Origin: DATLAN01 sp035527455
Lineage (GTDB): Bacteria > Planctomycetota > Planctomycetia > Pirellulales > Thermoguttaceae
Assembly (NCBI GenBank): GCA_035527455.1
Contig: DATLAN010000340.1
Span: forward strand, 1-28,287
Reading direction: 5' to 3'
Length of the DNA stretch: 28,287 nucleotides
This document shows, one piece after another, positions 7,625 to 14,600 of the stretch. A model generated the notes under the pieces. It did no database searches. It was not told the origin of the DNA and saw only the letters and a list, made by a program, of their open reading frames with translations. Position numbers and translations under genes: made by a program. Each line of letters begins with the position of its first letter. The stretch's first letter is position 1.

Positions 7625-8569
7625 CTAGGTAATGGCTTCGACGAACGCCCGGGCGTCGAATCGGCCGGCGGCGTCGACCAGGTGCCGATCTCGCGACAGG
7701 GGCCTTCCCCCCGCCGCGTCTCGGGGCGGTTGGGTACGGCCGAGACTCTTGACCAGCCGGGCCCGCTCTTCGATCAGATCGCGCATGGTTTCTTCGTCCG
7801 GCGCCGCCAGGACGGACTCGAGGAAGCGGCGTCCGACGATCGACTCGGCCTGCGCATCGCCCGTCTCCGGATCCGGCAGATCGAACTCCCGCAGCAGCCG
7901 CCCCACCAGGAGGTGTTTCTGGCGGGCCGCTTCCTGCGCCGTCAGCCGCTCGACTTCCGCCCGCAGCTCGTCCAGTTCGGCGTCCCGTTCCCGGCGGATC
8001 GACTCGACCAGCTCGGGGTAATCCCGCTTCAGGTCGTCAAGCGAGGGTTTCGCGATCGCCGCGTCCGAGCCCTTGCCGGGCGGATCGGACTCGAACAACC
8101 CGCCGGTCGTGGCCGGGTCGGCCACCAGGTCGACGCTTTGCACTTTGGTGATCGCTTCGACGACGACCTGGTCGCCCCGGCGCGAGGTGCGGGCTTGCAC
8201 GTTGTGCGAGAAGCCGACGTTTTCGGGGGCGTGCTCGGCGTCCCAGACGAGTTGTTCGGCCAGGGCGTGCCTGGGGTTGAAATGGAAGTCGGCGAAGAGC
8301 CCTTCGCCGGCGCGGAGGCGAACGTCGCGTATCGAGCCGATGCGGTCCTGGTAATCTCGCGGTCCGGAGGGATTCCCCTTGGGGTGATTCACGTTGACCT
8401 TGGCGTTCTCGTACAGCCCGGCGGCTTGGGAGATCGCCTCGGGCAGGTACGTACGGCCGTTGCGGGAGTTGATTCCGAGGATCTTCACTCCCCGAATCAC
8501 GCCGGATTGGCGGTCGGCCCGCATCCGCACGCCGCGCGAGTCGACGAACTCCTGGAGTGTTTCAATCAT
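7625..8569 (-). CDS. Capsid maturation protease fused to scaffold
   Basis: A 314-aa protein. Residues 20-160 match the herpesvirus-assemblin-like phage prohead proteases: VNVNHPKG carries the catalytic His (His62), ENVGFSHN the nucleophilic Ser (Ser121), and VDLVADPATTGGLFE closes the domain. From about residue 170 a highly charged coiled coil (ESIRRERDAELDELRAEVER) and further helices follow, as expected for an internal scaffolding domain. Protease and scaffold as one chain is known in other phages. The protein would guide shell assembly and then cleave itself and capsid parts. GGAAGG precedes the ATG. Confidence 0.8.
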   Translation of the reverse strand: MIETLQEFVDSRGVRMRADRQSGVIRGVKILGINSRNGRTYLPEAISQAAGLYENAKVNVNHPKGNPSGPRDYQDRIGSIRDVRLRAGEGLFADFHFNPRHALAEQLVWDAEHAPENVGFSHNVQARTSRRGDQVVVEAITKVQSVDLVADPATTGGLFESDPPGKGSDAAIAKPSLDDLKRDYPELVESIRRERDAELDELRAEVERLTAQEAARQKHLLVGRLLREFDLPDPETGDAQAESIVGRRFLESVLAAPDEETMRDLIEERARLVKSLGRTQPPRDAAGGRPLSRDRHLVDAAGRFDARAFVEAIT

Positions 8570-8601
8570 TGCCTTTCCTTCCTTATCTTGTTGTCGGAAC
8601 G

Positions 8602-8692
8602 AAAAAAGCCCACCAGGAACCGAGATGGTTCGTGGTGGGCTCTTGCAGATACCTGTACTTGGACAAGCTCTGCCGGATACCGGTCAGATGGT
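8602..8692 (-). promoter_or_regulatory. Leader element 1: structured segment plus intrinsic terminator
   Basis: On the minus strand a segment with CCGGTATCCGG, GCAGAG and CAGGTATC blocks is followed by a strong hairpin (8607-8641; GCCCACCA stem) and a T-run (8607-8602). It lies 33 nt before the protease-scaffold ATG. The same blocks, in the same order before a terminator, recur at 22862-22946. The layout fits an attenuator-type leader; the ligand or trigger is unknown. Confidence 0.55.
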
Positions 8693-8707
8693 CTTATGGG
8701 CGGGTAT

Positions 8708-8890
8708 TCACTTCTCGATCCGCTCTACCCTGCGGCGGATGTGCTGGATGGTTCCGTCCTGAACGCTCAACTCGACCGCGGCGGTGCCGAAGAATCCGCG
8801 CCGAAGCGACTCGGCCAGCATCTCGGCCAGCGCCGCCTCGAGCTGCGCCACTTTCTTCACGTTGCCGGGTGATTTCGCGTGCGTGATCAT
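8708..8890 (-). CDS. Small conserved planctomycete-type protein
   Basis: A 60-aa protein: an N-terminal helix (QLEAALAEMLAESLRRGF) followed by FGTAAVELSVQDGTIQHI and an Arg-rich end (RRRVERIEK). The SVQDGTIQ-x-I-RRR pattern looks like a small protein seen repeatedly in planctomycete genomes, which makes it a real gene despite its size. It may bind nucleic acid through its basic C-terminus, but that is inference. It stands between the paralogue cassette and the terminator-bearing leader of the protease gene. Confidence 0.6.
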   Translation of the reverse strand: MITHAKSPGNVKKVAQLEAALAEMLAESLRRGFFGTAAVELSVQDGTIQHIRRRVERIEK

Positions 8891-8923
8891 TAGGCGACAA
8901 CATACGACATCGCGAGGCGATTT

Positions 8924-9133
8924 TCAAGTCCTCTTTTTGGGCCACCCTGCGCGGAAATGATAGACAAACGTTCCCTGCTCGGCGGGCCGTCGATTCTCGA
9001 TTTCGATTCCGGTTCTCGGCGATGGTTCCTCGACGTTCGAAGAGGCAGCAGCTTTGGGCTCGGCGTTCGGGGTCGGCAGCGCGGTGGCCGGCCGCTGCCC
9101 GAGGAGGCTGCATTTCGGGCAGATCGTCGGCAT
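8924..9133 (-). CDS. Doubtful small Cys-containing protein
   Basis: A 69-aa open frame starting MPTICPKCSLLGQRPATALP. The CPKC at the N-terminus could be half a zinc knuckle, but no second Cys pair follows, and the rest is a disordered, charged linker. It could be a remnant of a small regulator or a chance frame. An overlapping frame begins MTGSDDVDADDLPEM, so a frameshifted ancestor is possible. Nothing else gene-like is seen in 8891-9290. Confidence 0.25.
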   Translation of the reverse strand: MPTICPKCSLLGQRPATALPTPNAEPKAAASSNVEEPSPRTGIEIENRRPAEQGTFVYHFRAGWPKKRT

Positions 9134-9295
9134 CGACGTCGTCGGAGCCGGTCATCGAAAAGCGGGGATTTCCAAGGGGCCGGCGTTGCAAGCTCCTAAT
9201 TGTCAAGGACTTACCATCCGGCTGCACTTCGCCGGGATTCTCGGACAAAGGAAGGAATTGTCGGTTTTGCGACACGGGAAAAATCCTCATGGCCC

Positions 9296-9324
9296 TTGTA
9301 CTGTTCCCACCGTGTTGGTAGAAT
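9296..9324 (+). promoter_or_regulatory. Sigma70-like promoter of the paralogue cassette
   Basis: TTGTAC (9296-9301) and TAGAAT (9319-9324) are separated by 17 nt. The site lies 175 nt upstream of the first cassette gene on the same strand, opposite to phage late transcription. This gives the cassette its own expression signal. Confidence 0.55.
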
Positions 9325-9498
9325 CAATTCTGAGGCCCTTGACGAGAAGCTTGGCGGATTTCGCCAGGCGAAGTGACGGAACAGATTCGATCCCGCCAGT
9401 ATTTTCCCCCCGGACAAGACTTTTCTAGAGATTCAGGGAGTCTACGCGACCATCCCCTTGCCGGGGAGTCCGTATGCCGGGTCGGTTTGGAGTTGTGC

Positions 9499-10815
9499 AT
9501 GAACGCAACGCATGATGTCTCTCCTCCCGTCGGCAACGGCGTGACGACCGTGGGTGCTTTCGGCACGACGCGGTGGATAACGTGGTGGCTTTCTATCTTG
9601 ACCGTCCTGACCCTCGGATTGGTGGCCAGCTTCGGTATGCGTGCCAGGCAAGAGCGGGGATCGCGGACGGCCGATCGAACGGCTGCGCCGGGGGCACCTT
9701 CGGAAAAGTCTTCGGCGATTGTCGCTGAATCCGACGACATGGCCGAAGGCCCGTGGGGCCCGCTGGAAATCATCCCCATCACGATCTTTCCGCCGATGGA
9801 GTTCATCTGGCAGGCGGAAAGCGGGCCGCCGCGCGGCGTGACCTGGCACTTCCCCAGGATCTCCCTGTCCGGGCTGAACGACAAGTTGATCGAACTGAGA
9901 CTGACCGATTCCGTGCAGACCGCCATTCGATCGATGGCCAAACTGAACCCGGCCATCGACGGCTACACGGTCTGCCCCGACCGGGAGTTCGTCTTGGGAC
10001 TCGATCCCGAAGACCGGGCGAAGCTGTACGTGTTGCTGCACCACTCTCCGGAAAACAGCGACCAGATCGAGGCGTTTCGTTTCGGTGGCGTTTCGGTGGA
10101 AGAATGGTTCGGTGATTCGCCGATCTCGCCGGAGACGAGGCAGCTCGTGACCCCGTTGATTTACCGGCACGGCAGCTTCCTCTTATTCTCCGATCTGCGA
10201 AGCGTCGAACCGCTGCTGGCGTCGGCGGAGGAAAGGATGGCGCTGATCCGGGCCTTCTCGCGCGAGTTGACGATGCTCCTGAAGCTCGAGGTGTCCGAGG
10301 ACTCGGACATCGAGGCGCTGGTCAACTACTGGGGCCGGGGCGGCCGGGAGAAGGACGTGCGTCCGATTCTCGAGTCGCTCTCCAGAATCGGAGGCCGGCA
10401 GAGCCTCGACGTCACCCAATTGCTGCCCCCGTTCGCCCGGCAGCGGATCTACACTTATCCGAAGACTCAAGACCACAACGCGACGGTCAGCCGCGACTGT
10501 TTTTGGACCGCGTTCAACTTCTTTTCCGAGCAGCCCGATGACCGCTTCGGCGATACCGACGGCACGTTCAAGACGTTCAAGCAGGACTACTACCGCATTT
10601 TCGGCAACCCGCAATTCGGCGATGTGATCCTCTATGCCGACGACAATCGGGGACTGATCCATGCGGCGGTCTACATCGCGGCGGACATCGTTTTCACGAA
10701 GAACGGCACCACCACCGCACGGCCGTGGATGTTCGTCAGGTTGGAGGACATGAAGGACTTTTATCCGCGGACGAACCATGAACTCACGGCCTATTTCCGA
10801 CCGCGAGGTCTCTGA
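9499..10815 (+). CDS. Membrane-anchored NlpC/P60-like protein, copy 1
   Basis: A 438-aa protein. The ATG at 9499 (MNATHDVSPPVGNG) has GGAG 7 nt upstream and matches the starts of the two paralogues. One transmembrane segment (WWLSILTVLTLGLVASFG, about residues 29-46) is followed by an Ala/Pro linker and a large domain shared with copies 2 and 3. The last 120 residues resemble NlpC/P60 folds: RDCFWTAFNFF with a candidate catalytic Cys, then FGDVILYADD and a His in IHAAVYIAADIVF. Proteins of this fold cleave peptidoglycan peptides or amides. Topology places the domain outside the membrane. It is the most divergent of the three copies. Confidence 0.7.
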   Translation: MNATHDVSPPVGNGVTTVGAFGTTRWITWWLSILTVLTLGLVASFGMRARQERGSRTADRTAAPGAPSEKSSAIVAESDDMAEGPWGPLEIIPITIFPPMEFIWQAESGPPRGVTWHFPRISLSGLNDKLIELRLTDSVQTAIRSMAKLNPAIDGYTVCPDREFVLGLDPEDRAKLYVLLHHSPENSDQIEAFRFGGVSVEEWFGDSPISPETRQLVTPLIYRHGSFLLFSDLRSVEPLLASAEERMALIRAFSRELTMLLKLEVSEDSDIEALVNYWGRGGREKDVRPILESLSRIGGRQSLDVTQLLPPFARQRIYTYPKTQDHNATVSRDCFWTAFNFFSEQPDDRFGDTDGTFKTFKQDYYRIFGNPQFGDVILYADDNRGLIHAAVYIAADIVFTKNGTTTARPWMFVRLEDMKDFYPRTNHELTAYFRPRGL

Positions 10816-12103
10816 GCCGACCGCGAGCATTCCGTCCGCTGCCGCCGTCGGGGTCGCGCCATGGTGGACAAGATGGTGGCTCTCCGTCTTGACGATCCTC
10901 ATCCTCGGAGTGTTGGTGGGGCTGGCCCTGCATTCCTTGAATGGTCCGGCACCAAGGTCTGAGAGCCGGACGGACGCGCCGGCGGCACCTGCCGACAGAC
11001 CGGCGGTAGACGTTCAGCCCGGTGAAGTACGCGAAGGTCCGTGGGGCCGGCTGGAAATCATCCCCATCGTGATCCGCCCACCGATGGAATTCGTCTGGCA
11101 CGTCGGGCTCGACCATTCCGGCGGAGTGACCTGGCGCTTTCCCAAGATGTCCCTGTCCCAGTTGAACGACAAGTTGATCGAACTGGGACTGCCCGATCCC
11201 GTCCTGACCGCCCTCCGTTCGCAGGCCAAACTGAATCCGACCATCGACGGCTACACCGTTTCCCCCGACCGGGAACTCGTTCTCGGACTCGCTCCCGAGG
11301 TCCGGGCGAAACTGTACGTGCTGCTGCATCGCTTCCAGGAGAACGAGGACCAGGCCAGCGCATTTCGTTTCTGCGGCCCTTCGGTGGAAGCGTGGTTCGG
11401 GGATTCGCCGATGCAACCGGAAACCAAGCGCCTCGTGACCCCGCTGATCTACCGAGACGGCAGTTTCCTCTTCTTTTCCGACCTGCGCAGTGTCGAGCCG
11501 CTGCTGCCGTCGGCCGAGGAAAGGATCACACTGATTCGGGCTCTTACGCGCGAATCGACGATGCTTCTCAGGCTCCAGGTGTCCGAGGAATCGGACGCCA
11601 ATTCGTTGGTCAACTACTGGGGGCGCGGCGGGCGGGACAAGGAGGTGCGTCCGATTATCGCGTCGCTCCGGTTAATCGGCGGCCCACAGAGCCTCGACGT
11701 CACCCAGTTGCTGCCGCCCTTCGCCCGACAGCGGATCTACACCTACCCGAGCCCTCGTCCCGACGAGGAATCGGTCAAGCGAGACTGCTTTTGGACGGCG
11801 ATGAACTTCTTCTCCGAACAGCCCGACGATCGGTTCGTCGACGTCGAGAAGGTGTCCGAGGCGTTAAGAGAAAACTACCGCCGCATCTACGGCGGCCAGC
11901 AATTCGGCGATCTGGTCTTTTACGTGGACCGACAGCAGAAACCCCTCCACTCGGCGGTCTACGTCGCCGGCGACGTGCTGTTCACCAAGAACGGTTCCAC
12001 CATAGCGCGGCCGTGGATGTTCATCCAGATGGAGGATATGAAGCACTTTTATCCGCAGACGAATAAGAAGGAAGCCGTGTTCTTCCGGCGCAAGGGCCTC
12101 TGA
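10778..12103 (+). CDS. Membrane-anchored NlpC/P60-like protein, copy 2
   Basis: A 441-aa paralogue of the flanking genes. Its ATG lies inside the end of copy 1 (38-base overlap), so translation is likely coupled. Order: cytoplasmic N-terminus, transmembrane segment WWLSVLTILILGVLVGLA, Pro/Ala linker, then the shared domain with FPKMSLSQLNDKLIELGL and NPTIDGYTVSPDRELVLGL. The candidate catalytic region has RDCFWTAMNFF (Cys) and LHSAVYVAGDVLF (His) after QFGDLVFYVD. Near-identity with copy 3 through much of the domain, against weaker similarity to copy 1, suggests a later second duplication. Confidence 0.7.
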   Translation: MNSRPISDREVSEPTASIPSAAAVGVAPWWTRWWLSVLTILILGVLVGLALHSLNGPAPRSESRTDAPAAPADRPAVDVQPGEVREGPWGRLEIIPIVIRPPMEFVWHVGLDHSGGVTWRFPKMSLSQLNDKLIELGLPDPVLTALRSQAKLNPTIDGYTVSPDRELVLGLAPEVRAKLYVLLHRFQENEDQASAFRFCGPSVEAWFGDSPMQPETKRLVTPLIYRDGSFLFFSDLRSVEPLLPSAEERITLIRALTRESTMLLRLQVSEESDANSLVNYWGRGGRDKEVRPIIASLRLIGGPQSLDVTQLLPPFARQRIYTYPSPRPDEESVKRDCFWTAMNFFSEQPDDRFVDVEKVSEALRENYRRIYGGQQFGDLVFYVDRQQKPLHSAVYVAGDVLFTKNGSTIARPWMFIQMEDMKHFYPQTNKKEAVFFRRKGL

Positions 12104-12244
12104 GCCGGCCTCGCGAAGCGCCCTGTTTCGCCGCAGCGGTGACGGAGTCTGGGAGCCGCTCCGGCGGAAACCCGCACGAAGCGGCAGGATCCGTTGCCAC
12201 GGCCGATGGTTTGCCAGTTATGGTTTGGGGTTTGGGAGTTGTTG

Positions 12245-13549
12245 ATGAACACCACGGACAACGCGCCGTTGCCGCCGACGAAGACCGCGCCTCCCGCCGC
12301 CGCGCCCCATTGGGCCAGATGGTGGCTGTCCGTCTTGACGATCCTGATCCTCGGATTGTTGGTGGGACTGGGCATGCATTCCTGGGAAGGCCCGGAACCA
12401 AGGCCGGAAAACCAAGCGGCCGCGCCGGCGGAACCTGCCCAAGAACCGGCGGTAGCGGCCCAGCCCGGCGAGATACTCGAAGGTTCGTGGGGCCGGCTGG
12501 AAATCGTCCCCATGACGATCGCCCCACCGAGGGAACTCCTCTGGCAGGCGGAACTCGACAATTCGGGCGCGGTGACCTGGCATTTCCCCAAGATGTCCCT
12601 CTCCCAGTTGAACGACAAGTTGATCGAACTGGGACTGCCCGATTCCATCCAGACCGCCCTCCGTTCGCAGGCCAAACTGAATCCGACCATCGACGGCTAC
12701 ACCGTTTCCCCCGGCCGGGAACTCGTTCTCGGACTCGCTCCCGAGGTCCGGGCGAAACTGTACGTGCTGCTGCACCACTTTGCCGAAAACCGGGACCAGG
12801 CCAACGGGTTTCGTTTCTGCGGCACTTCGGTGGAAGCGTGGTTCGCCGATTCGCCGATCCTGCCGGAAACGAAGCGACTCGTGACCCCGCTGGTTTATCG
12901 AGACGCGAGTTTCCTCTTCTTCTCCGACCTGCGAAGCGTCGAGCCGTTGCTGCCGTCGGCCGAGGAAAGGATCGCGCTGATCCGGGCGCTCACGCGCGAA
13001 TCGACGATGCTTCTGAAGCTCGAGGTGTCCGAGGAATCGGACGTCAAGTCGCTGGTCAACTACTGGGGACGCGGCGGGCGGGACAAGGAGGTGCGCCCGA
13101 TCCTCGATTCGCTCTCGAGAATCGGCGGCCGGCAAAGCCTCGACGTCACCCAGTTGCTGCCGCCCTTCGCCCGACAGCGGATCTACACCTACCCGATCCC
13201 TCGTCCCGACGGCAAGACGATCAAGCGGGACTGCTATTGGACGGCGATGAACTTCTTCTCCGAGCAGCCCGATGACCGGTTTGGAGACGTCGACAAGGTG
13301 TTCGAGGCATTAAAGGAAGACTACTACCGCATCCACGGCAACCCGCAATTCGGCGATCTGGTCATTTATCTCGGCCAAGAGCAGGAGCCCATCCACGCGG
13401 CGATCTACATCGCCGCCGACGTCCTCTTCACCAAGAACGGCACCACCGTGGCGCGGCCCTGGATGTTCATCAAAATGGAAGACATGAAGCACTTCTATCC
13501 ACGGACGGACAAGAAGACGGTTTTCTTTTTCCGGCGCAAAGGCTTCTGA
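12245..13549 (+). CDS. Membrane-anchored NlpC/P60-like protein, copy 3
   Basis: A 434-aa protein. The ATG at 12245 has GGGAG upstream. The transmembrane segment is at about residues 27-43 and a Pro/Glu/Ala linker at 48-80. Candidate catalytic residues are Cys330 in KRDCYWTAMNFF and His384 in IHAAIYIAADVLF, with QFGDLVIYL between them, as in NlpC/P60 folds. Unlike copies 1 and 2 it has its own 141-bp leader. The 3' end runs 80 bases into the convergent GNAT-like phage gene on the other strand. Substrate is unknown; cell-wall hydrolysis or a wall-linked defence or exclusion function are possibilities. Confidence 0.7.
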   Translation: MNTTDNAPLPPTKTAPPAAAPHWARWWLSVLTILILGLLVGLGMHSWEGPEPRPENQAAAPAEPAQEPAVAAQPGEILEGSWGRLEIVPMTIAPPRELLWQAELDNSGAVTWHFPKMSLSQLNDKLIELGLPDSIQTALRSQAKLNPTIDGYTVSPGRELVLGLAPEVRAKLYVLLHHFAENRDQANGFRFCGTSVEAWFADSPILPETKRLVTPLVYRDASFLFFSDLRSVEPLLPSAEERIALIRALTRESTMLLKLEVSEESDVKSLVNYWGRGGRDKEVRPILDSLSRIGGRQSLDVTQLLPPFARQRIYTYPIPRPDGKTIKRDCYWTAMNFFSEQPDDRFGDVDKVFEALKEDYYRIHGNPQFGDLVIYLGQEQEPIHAAIYIAADVLFTKNGTTVARPWMFIKMEDMKHFYPRTDKKTVFFFRRKGF

Positions 13550-14228
13550 ACCGGCCTCGAACGTATCGCCGGAAGACCTCGCGCGAACGGCTGCCGGCGG
13601 CGACCACGAACGTCACCTCGATCGCTTCGCCGTGTTCTCGCCACCAGAGCCGGCCCTTCTCGCAGTCCATCAGGTCCAACATGGATCGGGCCCGTTCGAA
13701 CCCCGGCGGCAGGCAATCCCTGATCTTCCCGGACAGGGGACCGTCGAAGCCGAATCGCGGCCAGGTGTAGTAGCCGTTCTCGTCTTCGCCCCGGCCGGCG
13801 ATCGTCTTGATCCGGCGAATGCCCAGAAGCTCGGCGTTCGAGAGTTGCCGATGGAAGATCTGCAATCCCAACCCCTTCTTCCGCATGTTGACCACGTGGA
13901 TGTGGAAGGCGTCGATCACGATCACCAGTTCCGACGCCGCGCCGCGGACCAGAAAAACCGCCCGAAAACCGCTCTCCGCCGGATCGCTGACGTCGAGGTG
14001 GAGTCCGCCGCGGTACGTGCCGACCTCCACCTGCGCGCCGTCCGGCGCACCGGCCAAACCGGCGTGCTCCCAATCGCGCAGCTTTCGGCCGAAGAGCCGC
14101 CGGGCAACCCGCGACACGTCCGCCTCTTCCCCATACGAGAAATGCACGTCGGCCCGACTCCGGGCCGGCCAGAATCCCGGCGGCATCGGCGGCATCCATC
14201 CTGGAAATGAGGCGTCGGCCGGATTCAT
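13470..14228 (-). CDS. GNAT-like protein with overrun C-terminus
   Basis: A 252-aa frame (MNPADASFPGWMPPMPPGFW start; GAGG upstream). RKKGLGLQIFHRQLSNAELL resembles the R-x-x-G-x-G acetyl-CoA loop and helix of GNAT folds. It is followed by ENGYYTWPRFGFDGPL and RLWWREHGEAIEVTFVVAAG, which I associate with phage- and plasmid-linked GNAT-like proteins. Recognisable sequence ends near RRYVRGRF (about 13557). The last 29 residues are antisense to copy 3 of the cassette and look like read-through, so the native 3' end seems altered. It sits just after portal, where minor head proteins normally lie. Confidence 0.6.
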   Translation of the reverse strand: MNPADASFPGWMPPMPPGFWPARSRADVHFSYGEEADVSRVARRLFGRKLRDWEHAGLAGAPDGAQVEVGTYRGGLHLDVSDPAESGFRAVFLVRGAASELVIVIDAFHIHVVNMRKKGLGLQIFHRQLSNAELLGIRRIKTIAGRGEDENGYYTWPRFGFDGPLSGKIRDCLPPGFERARSMLDLMDCEKGRLWWREHGEAIEVTFVVAAGSRSREVFRRYVRGRFRSLCAGKRKPSSCPSVDRSASCLPF

Positions 14229-14319
14229 TTCCGACCTCGAGCAGAACGCAGTCCGAACGGATCATCGATTTGGCCCGACGAACGCGGGCAAAGATGGAGG
14301 AAAGCGTAGCGAGCCGAGG

Positions 14320-14389
14320 TGACAACTGTTTGTCATCCCGGCGGCAACTCGCCAGAGAAAACAGAAGGGGGGGTGACAACAGGGTGTCA
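14320..14389. promoter_or_regulatory. Two TGACA-n6-TGTCA palindromes
   Basis: TGACAACTGTTTGTCA (14320-14335) and TGACAACAGGGTGTCA (14374-14389) are two 16-bp operator-like palindromes 54 bp apart, upstream of the GNAT-like gene on the minus strand. The spacing is close to five helical turns. No regulator for them is identified. Confidence 0.4.
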
Positions 14390-14452
14390 CCGCGGACGAC
14401 CCATAGGCGTGGTAGTCCGCAGCCGCGACGTGGTTGTCCACGGAGTCGCCCC

Positions 14453-14600
14453 GTAGGTCAGGGCTTGCCCTGACGGATCGAAAGCCGGGTAGGTCAGGGC
14501 TTGCCCTGACGGATCGGTGACAGATCGAAAGACACCCACTCCCCTTCGTCAGGGCAAGCCCTGACCTACCGCGTTTCGTCAGGGCAAGCCCTGACCTACT
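14453..14600. repeat. Four GTAGGTCAGGGCTTGCCCTGAC units, two in each orientation
   Basis: Two units in one orientation (14453-14474 and about 14489-14510) face two inverted copies (about 14547-14568 and 14578-14599). The innermost unit runs into the portal gene and supplies its last codons and TGA stop. Each unit contains the palindrome TCAGGGCTTGCCCTGA. Confidence 0.85.

Noticed and set aside
10784..11416. Minus-strand open frames opposite the NlpC/P60-like copies
   Set aside because: They are shadows that recur in each copy because the copies are paralogous; they are Arg/Gly/Gln-rich and lack starts with ribosome binding sites.
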